A stretch of DNA of 64,000 nt from Porticoccus sp905181945 (lineage in GTDB: Bacteria > Pseudomonadota > Gammaproteobacteria > Pseudomonadales > Porticoccaceae), in NCBI RefSeq assembly GCF_047729555.1, contig NZ_CP159825.1, positions 744,001 through 808,000 of the forward strand. Direction: 5' to 3'. How positions within the stretch are numbered: position 1 is the first letter of the stretch; each line of letters begins with the position of its first letter. The notes under the pieces are model-generated. The model searched no databases, was not told the DNA's origin, and saw only the letters and a list, made by a program, of their open reading frames with translations. Made by a program: the position numbers and the translations under genes. This document shows, one piece after another, positions 1-7,986 of this stretch.

Positions 1-716
1 TTACGCAATCCTGCTAGATAAGATGGAGAATAAAAATTAAGGCCGCCGGCAGCTTGCATGATTGGCTCTATAATAACCGCGGCAATAGTCTGACTGCACC
101 TCTCAAGCTTCAGCCTAACATCAGACAAGAAGTGCTCCTCCCAGACACCGTCAAAACTGCAGCCTGGTGGTTCTGCAAAAAATTGCTTGGCAAGAGTGTC
201 TCCAAATAAAGAGTGCATGCCACTGTGGGGGTCGCATACCGACATCGCGCCCAGGGTATCTCCATGGTAACCTTTCTTAAAGCTAAGAAACTGAGACTTA
301 TCATGGCGCCCTTGCGATGACCAGTACTGAAGGGCCATCTTAAGTGCAACTTCTACACTCACAGACCCAGAGTCACACAGAAAGACTTTATTTAAACCAA
401 TCGGAGTTATATCAACTAATTTTTTACACAACAAGGCTGCTGGCTCATGGGTTATGCCGCCAAACATGACATGAGCAACTTTTCTCATCTGGGTTACTAT
501 GGCTTCATTTAAAATAGGGTGGTTGTAGCCATGAATGGTTGACCACCAAGATGATGTGCCATCAATAAGCTCTATTCCATCCGACAAAGTCAAACGCACA
601 CCTGTGGCGCTGACCACATGATAGGCTGGAATTGGGTCTAACAAAGAAGAGTAGGGGTGCCAAATATGCTCTTTGTCAATAAAAGCGACTTGTTCGGGCG
701 TAAGTGATTTAATCAT
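1..716 (-). CDS. bioA: Adenosylmethionine-8-amino-7-oxononanoate aminotransferase, N-terminal part (cut by window edge)
   Basis: BioA is the PLP enzyme that transfers the SAM amino group to 7-keto-8-aminopelargonate in biotin synthesis. The reading frame is open from the ATG at 716 to the window edge, giving 238 codons of a protein that is usually about 420-430 residues, so the C-terminal half including the PLP lysine lies outside. Visible class III aminotransferase features are the N-terminal IWHPYSS, DGTSSWWSTIHGYNHP, the MFGGITHEPA stretch, VFLCDSGSVSVEVALKMA (PLP phosphate region) and KKGYHGDT. No other bio gene is seen here. The family call is firm from motif order; only the truncation limits it. 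Confidence 0.93.
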   Translation of the reverse strand, partial: MIKSLTPEQVAFIDKEHIWHPYSSLLDPIPAYHVVSATGVRLTLSDGIELIDGTSSWWSTIHGYNHPILNEAIVTQMRKVAHVMFGGITHEPAALLCKKLVDITPIGLNKVFLCDSGSVSVEVALKMALQYWSSQGRHDKSQFLSFKKGYHGDTLGAMSVCDPHSGMHSLFGDTLAKQFFAEPPGCSFDGVWEEHFLSDVRLKLERCSQTIAAVIIEPIMQAAGGLNFYSPSYLAGLR

Positions 717-820
717 AGTGGTTACTAGTTCTGGGAACGAAAAAATGGCTGATTATAGCTTTGTAAAATACAATAAATAACATTATAAAAATATTATAAG
801 ATAATGAAATTATTAAATAA

Positions 821-1507
821 TTAAACTTCCTTTCCTCCGTTATTTAGGGACCATTCATCTGGGGAGTTTAAAAAATTCTCAATTTGAGAAATAGAGCTAA
901 TATCTATAAAGCTAGTCTCTTTGCAGACAGCCAAAACATCCCACCAGGTGACAAGGTGGTGGAGGTTAACGCCATTTTTTGCCAAATTCTCACGCGTCTC
1001 GGGGAAAATGTCATAAAAGAATATAACAAAAGTGTCCGATACCTGGGCACCTGCTTTACGAAGAGCGTCACAAAAAAGAATTTTGCTTTGGCCATCGGTA
1101 GTTAGATCCTCTACCAGCAAAACCTTCGACCCTTCAGTTATAAAGCCCTCTATTTGGGCGTCCCTTCCGAAACCTTTCGGTTTTTTTCTCACATACTGCA
1201 TTGGCAAGGAAAGTCGCTCTGACAACCAAGCAGCAAAAGGTATTCCAGCAGTTTCGCCGCCCGCAACAGCATCAATAGACTCAAATCCAATATCCCTAAG
1301 TATGATGGAGGCACCAAAATCCATCAGGGCGGACCTAACTCTCGGAAAAGAGATAATCTTTCTGCAGTCAATGTACACAGGGCTAGTCTTGCCTGAAGTA
1401 AGTATAAATGGATCATTTGGTCTAAAATTAATTGCGCCTATTTCTAAAAGCATTTTAGCGCTTAAATTAGCTATAATTTTTTTATCAGGAAAGCTATTAA
1501 AAGACAT
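821..1507 (-). CDS. pyrE: Orotate phosphoribosyltransferase, alphaproteobacterial-type
   Basis: PyrE joins orotate and PRPP to give orotidine monophosphate in pyrimidine synthesis. The PRPP-binding loop reads VLLVEDLTTDGQSK and the orotate side contains KTSPVYIDCRKIISFPRVR. A GTG at 1525 would add six residues, but ATG codons at 1510 and 1507 follow a GGGGT Shine-Dalgarno and match the family start, so I use 1507 (228 aa). The sequence is not the E. coli/Pseudomonas PyrE type, whose loop has VDDVITAG. It resembles the alphaproteobacterial type, which ends with a characteristic TWWDVL segment as here. Transfer or an ancient paralogue is possible. The neighbours bioA and rhodopsin do not explain it. 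Confidence 0.93.
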   Translation of the reverse strand: MSFNSFPDKKIIANLSAKMLLEIGAINFRPNDPFILTSGKTSPVYIDCRKIISFPRVRSALMDFGASIILRDIGFESIDAVAGGETAGIPFAAWLSERLSLPMQYVRKKPKGFGRDAQIEGFITEGSKVLLVEDLTTDGQSKILFCDALRKAGAQVSDTFVIFFYDIFPETRENLAKNGVNLHHLVTWWDVLAVCKETSFIDISSISQIENFLNSPDEWSLNNGGKEV

Positions 1508-1525
1508 CATTACCCCAGAAGACAC

Positions 1526-1884
1526 GTTGAAATTTTAATATTCATAATATTGCCAGAATAGGCGGATTTAATCTATTTATTCATGCGTAGATCTTTATCC
1601 ATTGAATCAAGGCTTGCATGTGTAAGTAATCATAGATTAAAACTATCATATTGATAAAAAAAATACATGTATATGATATTATTATGTATTTTTTAAAAAG
1701 GTATATTTAATTGCTGAAACTTACAAAAAAATTATTGACTAATCTGCTTACGCACCTCATCTTTACTATGCGTAAACCCTTAAGCAAGCAGAGACTTGTA
1801 CTATAAGGCTTTCGTGAAGTTTCAATAATGGACTTCATTTTGTGTGTTACGTAACTAAAACAACAATAGTAAAGGGAGAGAAAC
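1526..1884 (+). promoter_or_regulatory. 359-bp gene-free region carrying the rhodopsin promoter
   Basis: This AT-rich spacer separates divergent pyrE and the first opsin, so both promoters should lie here. A TTGACT hexamer sits at 1735-1740 but has no good -10 at 16-18 bp. A TATAAG at 1802-1807 could be a -10 with a roughly 70-nt leader, though its -35 is poor. The opsin ribosome binding site (AAAGGGAGAG, just before 1885) is strong. I see no coding potential or clear operator in the rest. Confidence 0.4.
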
Positions 1885-2592
1885 ATGGAAACGACAGGTT
1901 TGAATCCTAGTGATTATACAGGAGTTAGTTTCTGGATTATTTCCGCAGCAATGGTTGCGGCAACTTATTTTTTCACTGTTGAGCGCGACCGCGCGGAAGG
2001 CAAGTGGAAAACATCATTAACTGTTGCCGCAATGGTAACTGGTATCGCAGCGATTCACTACTTCTACATGCGAGGAGTTTGGGTCGATACAGGTGCAAGC
2101 CCTACAGTTTTCCGCTACGTTGATTGGTTATTGACTGTGCCACTGCAGATTGTCGAGTTCTTCTTGATTCTTTCTGCTATAGCTGTAGTTCGTGCTGCTT
2201 TGTTCTGGAAGCTACTGGTTGCATCGGTTGTGATGCTAGTCGGTGGGTATCTTGGAGAAGTTGGAGCAATGAATATCTGGCTTGGATTCGCCATCGGTAT
2301 GGCTGGTTGGATCTATATCATCTACGAGATATTCCTAGGTGAAGCTAGCGAAATCAGCGCGTCTCAAGGTACTGAAGCAAGTAAAACTGCCTTCAACGCA
2401 CTACGCTTGATTGTGACTGTTGGGTGGTCAATCTATCCAATAGGCTACTTCTTAGGTGTTGGCGCAGATGGAACTATGTCTGTAGATGCAGCAAGTTCCC
2501 TAAACCTTGTTTACAACCTTGCTGACTTTGTTAACAAGATTGCATTCGGTGTTGTTATCTGGGTAGCAGCTACTTCTTCGTCTAAGGCTTAA
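1885..2592 (+). CDS. Proteorhodopsin, blue-tuned type (light-driven proton pump)
   Basis: Seven-helix retinal protein of 235 aa in the inner membrane. Helix C reads RYVDWLLTVPLQIVE, giving Schiff-base counterion D80, T84 and proton donor E91, the D-T-E set of outward proton pumps. H58 corresponds to proteorhodopsin H75. The retinal lysine is K218 in NLADFVNKIAFG. Q88 sits at the position (105 in SAR86 proteorhodopsin) where glutamine gives blue and leucine or methionine gives green absorption. F135 fills the site that is glycine in antenna-binding xanthorhodopsins. In-frame stops just upstream show there is no N-terminal signal peptide, unlike the classic SAR86 protein. A second opsin gene follows 154 bp later on the same strand. 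Confidence 0.96.
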   Translation: METTGLNPSDYTGVSFWIISAAMVAATYFFTVERDRAEGKWKTSLTVAAMVTGIAAIHYFYMRGVWVDTGASPTVFRYVDWLLTVPLQIVEFFLILSAIAVVRAALFWKLLVASVVMLVGGYLGEVGAMNIWLGFAIGMAGWIYIIYEIFLGEASEISASQGTEASKTAFNALRLIVTVGWSIYPIGYFLGVGADGTMSVDAASSLNLVYNLADFVNKIAFGVVIWVAATSSSKA

Positions 2593-2630
2593 TAACCTGT
2601 AGTTCGAATACCAAGTAGCAAGTTTGGCGT

Positions 2631-2656
2631 TATGGGGCACTTCATTTAGCCCTATA
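2631..2656 (+). promoter_or_regulatory. Hairpin between the two rhodopsin genes
   Basis: TATGGGGC (2631-2638) can pair with GCCCTATA (2649-2656), one G-U included, around a 10-nt loop; a short T-rich stretch lies a few bases downstream. It could be a weak attenuator or processing site that sets the ratio of the two opsins. It is not a convincing full terminator. Confidence 0.3.
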
Positions 2657-2746
2657 GCGCTAATTTTTATAATACCTTCCATGGTTTTATCTGAATCAGG
2701 TTATAGAAGATATTATAAAAATTATATTTTCTTAAAGGGAAATAGA

Positions 2747-3490
2747 ATGGAATTAGGCGGCTATAATCTTGTGTTTAACTCGCTGTCTTTTGCTATCGCA
2801 ACATTCGGTGCAGCAACAGTGTTCATGTTTGCTCAGCGCTCTCAAGTTGCTCCAGCCTACAGAACAGCGCTTACTTTGTCAGGCTTAGTATGCTTAATCG
2901 CGTTCTATCATTACGTTAGAATGTTTGAAAGCTTCGAGCATGCATATTCTTTAAAAGAAGGCGTAGTAACCTCAACTGGTGCAGCATTCAATGACGCATA
3001 TCGTTATGTTGATTGGCTATTAACCGTTCCTTTGCTTTTGCTAGAACTAATTTTAGTAATGAGGCTAAGTAAAGAAGATACTTACTCTAAAGGCACCAAG
3101 CTAGCAATCGCTTCAGCATTAATGATTATTCTGGGTTACCCAGGTGAAGTTGCCACTACAGGTGATGAACGTTGGATGTGGTGGATTGCTGCAATGATCC
3201 CCTTCCTTTATATTGTAAAAGAGTTGATTGGAGGTTTGAGCGCATCAATAGAAGCTCAGCCTGCTGATGTTAAAGGCTTAGTTGCTAATGCAAGAACTTT
3301 AACACTCCTATCTTGGTGCTTTTATCCATTAGTATTTATTCTACCAATGCTTGGTAATAGTAGCTTGGAGCTAGGGGTAATTAACCCAGCTGTACAAGTT
3401 GGATATACTATTGCTGATGTTATTGCTAAAGCAGGCTTCGGTGTTATGATTTATATGATTGCTCAACGCAAATCTGATGCTGGTGCTTAA
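2747..3490 (+). CDS. Xanthorhodopsin-like proton pump, green-tuned
   Basis: Second microbial rhodopsin, 247 aa. The open frame extends upstream to 2624, but AAAGGGA six bases before the ATG at 2747 and the match of MELGGYNLVFN to the xanthorhodopsin N-terminus fix the start there. Signatures of the xanthorhodopsin clade are FNDAYRYVDWLLTVPLL, LGYPGEV and VGYTIADVIAKAGFGVMIY. Functional residues are D89, T93, E100 (D-T-E pump), H55 and retinal lysine K228. L97 at the tuning position predicts green absorption. W146 replaces the glycine (G156 of Salinibacter xanthorhodopsin) that makes room for a keto-carotenoid antenna, so antenna binding of that kind is not expected. It shares only family-level similarity with the upstream proteorhodopsin and is not a recent duplicate. 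Confidence 0.95.
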   Translation: MELGGYNLVFNSLSFAIATFGAATVFMFAQRSQVAPAYRTALTLSGLVCLIAFYHYVRMFESFEHAYSLKEGVVTSTGAAFNDAYRYVDWLLTVPLLLLELILVMRLSKEDTYSKGTKLAIASALMIILGYPGEVATTGDERWMWWIAAMIPFLYIVKELIGGLSASIEAQPADVKGLVANARTLTLLSWCFYPLVFILPMLGNSSLELGVINPAVQVGYTIADVIAKAGFGVMIYMIAQRKSDAGA

Positions 3491-3507
3491 TTAGCAGGGA
3501 GCTTCAG

Positions 3508-3537
3508 AAAAAACGCGCCTAAGTGGCGCGTTTTTTT
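3508..3537 (+). terminator. Strong intrinsic terminator after the rhodopsin pair
   Basis: CGCGCC (3514-3519) pairs perfectly with GGCGCG (3525-3530) around a 5-nt loop, flanked by an A-tract and followed by seven T. It lies between the opsin pair and crtE, so most opsin transcription should stop before the retinal operon. Confidence 0.92.
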
Positions 3538-3549
3538 ATACTATAATAT

Positions 3550-4500
3550 ATGAGAAAACCTATGAAATACCATATGCCTCCAGAGGCAGATGAATTTCTT
3601 CATGTTGTGAAGCAAGAGTTTGCTAAAAGTTTTGACGTAAAAGAGTCTTTTATATCTGACTGGTTAAAGCATCATAATGAATCCAAAGGAAAATGGATAA
3701 GAGCTAGGCTAGCATTGGCCTCTGGTGGACTCCTAGGGTTGTCTAGCCAAACCTACATTAAGTGGGCAGTAGTATGCGAGCTTATCCATAGCGCCTCGCT
3801 TCTACATGATGATATCTGCGATGAAGACTCAATGCGGCGAGGAAAGAAATCGTTGTGGAAAGAGTTTGGTATTCCTGCCGCCATATGCACTGGTGATTAC
3901 TTAATTGCAGAATCATTTAGGAAGCTAACCGAGATTGAACAAGGTTGGCATCAAAATATATTATTAAAACTCCTGTCATGCTCAGTAAAAGAAATTATAT
4001 TTGGGCAATCATTGGATGTAAGTTTGGACCACCGAACCCTCGATAAAGATCAGTGTCGAAAAATAGCTATCGAAAAAACAGCTCCGCTAATTGCATTGCC
4101 TATGATGGGTATGTTTCGATGTAGAGAATTATCTGAAGATGAATGCTTAGCTTTAAAAGAAATTTCTAACGAGTTTGGGCTCGCCTATCAGTATTTAAAC
4201 GACATTGAAAACATTACGGGTTGCGAACAAGAAGCTTCTTCTGACTTTCTTAAAGGGCATCCAAATTTTATGATTATCAGGGTTTTAGACGGGCTATCAA
4301 GCTCAGAAAAAGAGATTGTATTCAGTCAACCAGAAAAACTTAATGATTTTATCTCTAAAAAACATTTTAAGGAATCACAAAATGAAGTAGCTCATATATT
4401 GAGTAATGCCATGAATAATGTACATCGATTACCTATAATTATTCAGCCCGTTATTGAGTCATTAAAAGATGAAATCGCCAAAAGGTTAGAGTTAATATGA
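3550..4500 (+). CDS. crtE: Geranylgeranyl diphosphate synthase (CrtE type)
   Basis: Polyprenyl synthase supplying C20 GGPP for carotenoid synthesis. The first aspartate-rich motif is intact (DDICD, residues 87-91), preceded by the substrate-binding GKWIRARL. The second, normally DDxxD, reads NDIEN (217-221) in AYQYLNDIENI, so one metal ligand set is altered. Position at the head of crtI-crtB-crtY-blh makes the assignment secure even though the enzyme class also includes other chain lengths. Starts at 3550 or 3562 are both possible; neither has a good Shine-Dalgarno. A perfect TATAAT lies at 3542-3547, directly after the terminator. The stop overlaps the crtI start by four bases (ATGA). Confidence 0.9.
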   Translation: MRKPMKYHMPPEADEFLHVVKQEFAKSFDVKESFISDWLKHHNESKGKWIRARLALASGGLLGLSSQTYIKWAVVCELIHSASLLHDDICDEDSMRRGKKSLWKEFGIPAAICTGDYLIAESFRKLTEIEQGWHQNILLKLLSCSVKEIIFGQSLDVSLDHRTLDKDQCRKIAIEKTAPLIALPMMGMFRCRELSEDECLALKEISNEFGLAYQYLNDIENITGCEQEASSDFLKGHPNFMIIRVLDGLSSSEKEIVFSQPEKLNDFISKKHFKESQNEVAHILSNAMNNVHRLPIIIQPVIESLKDEIAKRLELI

Positions 4501-5963
4501 AAAAAATTGCTGTTATTGGAGGAGGGTTTGGTGGAATTGCTGCTGCAATAAGACTAAGGGCAAAAGGCGACCAAGTAACCATCTATGAGAGGTTAAGCAA
4601 GCTGGGAGGAAGGGCTCAGGTATTTGAGAGGGGCGGCTACGTGCACGATGCTGGACCCACGGTAATTACAGCCCCTAATCTATTTTATGAGTTATTTAGC
4701 TTGTTTGGAGAGAATTTAGAAGACTTTTTGGAATTCAGACCTCTGGACCCCTGGTATCGATTCCACTTTCATGATCAAACTGAATTTGATTACGGCCCAG
4801 ATCGAGAAAAAATGCTTGCTCAGATTAAAGAAATATCCCCTGAGGATGTTTCAGGTTATTTCAACATGCTCAAAGAGTCAGAAGCAATCTTTAAGCTTGG
4901 CTATGAAAAATTAGCAGGCCACCCCTTTGGTAAACTGACAACAATGCTTCGATATGCGCCAGCTATTATAAAAATGAAGGGTTATCGGTCTGTGTACAGC
5001 TTCGTATCTAAACACTTAAAGCACCCCAACTTACGTCAAGCATTTTCAATACAGCCATTACTAGTAGGGGGTAACCCTTTTACCACCTCTTCCATATACT
5101 CTCTAATTCATGCATTAGAACAAAAATGGGGAATTTTCTTCTGCATGGGTGGTACAGGCAAGCTGGTATCAGAGCTAGAAAAACTAATGATCCGCAACGG
5201 CATTGAAATAAATTATGACTCTGATGTCAGTCACTTTTCTACATCTGGGAAGCTAATAACCAGAGTTAACTTTACGAATGGTGAAAGCAAAGCGTTTGAT
5301 TATGTTGTTAGTAATGCTGATCCAATCCAAGTATCAACAGAGTTACTAAAAAATGAAAAGATTTCTATGCATAATCGTCTAATAAAAAAATATGCAAAAC
5401 ATTCCATGGGGTTGTTTGTATTATTTTTTGGTTCGACTAAATGCTACGAAAATGTAGCTCATCATACAATTTGGATGGGGCCTAGGTACAAGGAACTCTT
5501 AGAGGATATATTTGAAAACCACCATTTGGCAGATGATTTTTCAATATATCTACATAGGCCTACATGCACCGATAAGTCTTTTGCGCCAACAGGCCATGAT
5601 AGTTACTACGCTCTTGTGCCAGTGCCAAACCTAAAAGGAAATCAAAACTGGGGGGAGATTAAAGAATCCTTTTCTAGAAAAATATTAGAAGCACTTGACA
5701 AAACAATCATGCCTGGAATTACTACAAACGCGAGGGAAGTCTTTTCAATGACACCGGAGGACTTCAAAGAAAACTATAGAACACCTTTTGGTAGCGGGTT
5801 CTCAATTGCTCCAATCTTAACCCAATCAGCATGGTTTAGAACTCACAATCAAGATGATAGATACAAAAACTTATTTTATGTTGGGGCGGGGACTCATCCT
5901 GGAGCTGGGGTCCCTGGAGTGATCAATTCCGCTAAAGTAGTTGAAAAGATTATATACTCATGA
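4497..5963 (+). CDS. crtI: Phytoene desaturase
   Basis: FAD-dependent desaturase of 488 aa that converts phytoene to lycopene. The N-terminus has the dinucleotide-binding GGGFGGIAAA (residues 8-17) and the CrtI signature GGRAQVFERGGYVHDAGPT. The C-terminus has the FAD-binding YVGAGTHPGAGVPGV typical of bacterial CrtI. It overlaps crtE and crtB by four bases each, indicating translational coupling in one operon. There is no sign that it is the diapophytoene (C30) version, and the upstream GGPP synthase supports C40 chemistry. Confidence 0.96.
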   Translation: MKKIAVIGGGFGGIAAAIRLRAKGDQVTIYERLSKLGGRAQVFERGGYVHDAGPTVITAPNLFYELFSLFGENLEDFLEFRPLDPWYRFHFHDQTEFDYGPDREKMLAQIKEISPEDVSGYFNMLKESEAIFKLGYEKLAGHPFGKLTTMLRYAPAIIKMKGYRSVYSFVSKHLKHPNLRQAFSIQPLLVGGNPFTTSSIYSLIHALEQKWGIFFCMGGTGKLVSELEKLMIRNGIEINYDSDVSHFSTSGKLITRVNFTNGESKAFDYVVSNADPIQVSTELLKNEKISMHNRLIKKYAKHSMGLFVLFFGSTKCYENVAHHTIWMGPRYKELLEDIFENHHLADDFSIYLHRPTCTDKSFAPTGHDSYYALVPVPNLKGNQNWGEIKESFSRKILEALDKTIMPGITTNAREVFSMTPEDFKENYRTPFGSGFSIAPILTQSAWFRTHNQDDRYKNLFYVGAGTHPGAGVPGVINSAKVVEKIIYS

Positions 5964-6847
5964 GCAACTACTCAGGAGTAATGAGACAACACGGGAAGAC
6001 TTTTTTTTGGGCGACATGGTTTCTTGAAAAAAAAACTGCTGGGCACTTATATGCGATTTATGCATTTTGTCGCCGCATAGATGACTTAATAGATAATGCT
6101 CCTGCTGGGGATGGCTTCTACGAAGACTTTTATTCCATTGCCAATGCATGGGAGAAGGATAAATTCTCTGGCGCTTTTGACGAATTTAAAGGAATGAAAA
6201 AAAGCATCTTACCCAGAGAGGCTATTATTAGAGAATTCCTAAAGGGCCAGGCAAGTGATATTGCATACAATCAGCCCAAAAATATTGATGAATTGCTTGT
6301 GTATTGCTATCAAGTTGCCGGTGCCGTAGGCTTGATGATTTGCGATGTTATCGGAATAAAAGATCATCAGTTAAAATATTTTGCTATTGATCTTGGGGTT
6401 GCCATGCAGCTTACCAATATATGTCGCGATATTAGAGAGGATGCCGAAATAGAGAGAATTTATTTACCAAAAAATATGATTAATCTACCACTTGAAAAAT
6501 TTAAAAATCCATCCAACAGTGATGCAAGGAAGATTGACAGTACAAGAAATCTGCTTCTGAGCTATGCAGATGGTTATTATGAGAGCGGTAAAAAAGGGAT
6601 TATGCATCTGCCCCCTAAAACTGCAAGAGCAGTAATGATTGCAGCTAAACTTTACCAGGCTATTGGTGGGAAAATTACTAGCAACAAAATACCGTATCAG
6701 AGTTCGCGCGTTTATCTAAATAAAGCTGAAAAAATTCTGATTACAATTAAGGTACTTCTTCAGTGGAAAAAGAAGAAAAGCATCGACAACCATAACAAAG
6801 ATCTTCATCGGCCCCTAGCAGCTCTTCCTGATGCACACATAGAATGA
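5960..6847 (+). CDS. crtB: Phytoene synthase
   Basis: Squalene/phytoene synthase family, 295 aa, condensing two GGPP to phytoene. It has both aspartate-rich motifs: DDLID at 41-45 and NICRDIRED at 153-161, followed by RIYLP. The early HGKTFFWAT and YAIYAFCRRIDDL are standard for CrtB. Its start overlaps the crtI stop (ATGA at 5960-5963) and its stop overlaps the crtY start in the same way. Length is normal for the family. Confidence 0.96.
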   Translation: MSNYSGVMRQHGKTFFWATWFLEKKTAGHLYAIYAFCRRIDDLIDNAPAGDGFYEDFYSIANAWEKDKFSGAFDEFKGMKKSILPREAIIREFLKGQASDIAYNQPKNIDELLVYCYQVAGAVGLMICDVIGIKDHQLKYFAIDLGVAMQLTNICRDIREDAEIERIYLPKNMINLPLEKFKNPSNSDARKIDSTRNLLLSYADGYYESGKKGIMHLPPKTARAVMIAAKLYQAIGGKITSNKIPYQSSRVYLNKAEKILITIKVLLQWKKKKSIDNHNKDLHRPLAALPDAHIE

Positions 6848-7986
6848 AAAATATACACGATCTAATCGTTATTGGAGCAGGGCTCTCTAGCCTAATGTTT
6901 TTGAGTCAATACATAAAGAAATCTACTAATCAGTCTATTCTACTTTTAGAGCAAAAAAACAGCATCAAACAGGATCAAACCTTCTGTGTTTGGGAGGGGC
7001 CTGGCTTGCACAACATCACAGATCAATTCCATCTAAAGCCCAAAAAAATCTGGAGCAAGGTAGCACTCAATGAAGCCGGTACTGAAATCAAAAGACATAT
7101 TAATCCGTATAAATATGTTTGCTTTGATGGCGGAGAGACCCTAAAAAAACTAACGGAGGCTTGCGCGCCAAAAGTTACAACTATCAGTAATGAAAAGGTT
7201 GACCGGATAATCCACAGAAATGGCACCCATGAGATAACAACAACCAATGGAACATATTACACAAAATGTATTATTGATAGTCGAAGCAACTTTAAGCCTC
7301 ATGAAATCAAGTCATCATTTATCAAGCAAGCTTTTATTGGCCATGAAATAGAAACTGACCAGGCACAATTTAACCCTAATGAAGTAACGTTAATGTCATT
7401 CCGTCACAACAAAGATGAAGTTGAATTTAATTACCTGCTTCCATTTTCAGAAAAGAGGGCGCTTGTTGAAACCACAGTTTTCTCATCGTTACCAAATCTT
7501 AAGAAAATTGAAAGCAGCCACGCTAAACTTCTAAAAAAATATGGATCTTATAAAACTATAAGACAGGAAAAAGCAATCATCCCCATGGCAGTTATTGATC
7601 CTGACGAGGAACAAGGAATTTTAAGAATTGGCACCGGCGCCGGAATGATAAGAGCCTCATCGGGGTACTCAATGAGGCGAATTGCTAACTGGGTGCTAAC
7701 ATTACAATTGCAGAATATTAACGAGAGAAATATATCTCAATTTAAATACAAGCCCAACTTTTTGCTGAATTGGCTTGATAAAATTTTTCTCAATGTTATC
7801 TATAGTCATCCCGAAAAAGGGCCTTATTTGTTTATGACACTTTTTGAAAGGGCATCTATGCCATCTCTTGTTAGGTTTCTGTCAGACGAGGCTTCAAGAT
7901 CAGACCTAATCGGCATATTATTAAGTATGCCAAAAATGCTTATGCTTAAGGGGCTTTTTAAAGTAAAAGATGATGACCAAAATTAA
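6844..7986 (+). CDS. crtY: Lycopene beta-cyclase
   Basis: Proteobacterial CrtY-type cyclase of 380 aa that closes both ends of lycopene to beta-carotene. The N-terminal flavin-binding fold is seen as VIGAGLSSL (residues 9-17), followed by the family's QTFCVWEG; the middle has MSFRHNKDEVEFNYLLPFSEKRALVETTVFS and later GTGAGMIRASSGYSMRRIA. It is fourth in the operon, with a 4-bp overlap to crtB and a 17-bp overlap to blh. No crtZ or crtW follows, so the pathway appears to end at beta-carotene before cleavage to retinal. Confidence 0.95.
   Translation: MKNIHDLIVIGAGLSSLMFLSQYIKKSTNQSILLLEQKNSIKQDQTFCVWEGPGLHNITDQFHLKPKKIWSKVALNEAGTEIKRHINPYKYVCFDGGETLKKLTEACAPKVTTISNEKVDRIIHRNGTHEITTTNGTYYTKCIIDSRSNFKPHEIKSSFIKQAFIGHEIETDQAQFNPNEVTLMSFRHNKDEVEFNYLLPFSEKRALVETTVFSSLPNLKKIESSHAKLLKKYGSYKTIRQEKAIIPMAVIDPDEEQGILRIGTGAGMIRASSGYSMRRIANWVLTLQLQNINERNISQFKYKPNFLLNWLDKIFLNVIYSHPEKGPYLFMTLFERASMPSLVRFLSDEASRSDLIGILLSMPKMLMLKGLFKVKDDDQN

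Noticed and set aside
1032..1538. 168-aa open frame on the plus strand
   Set aside because: It is antisense to pyrE, whose motifs are clear.
1735..1769. TTGACT plus TACTAT as a sigma-70 promoter of the first opsin
   Set aside because: The spacing is 23 bp, too long; left as an unresolved promoter region.
2624..2746. A 41-residue N-terminal extension of the second rhodopsin
   Set aside because: Not similar to any rhodopsin N-terminus; a good Shine-Dalgarno precedes 2747.
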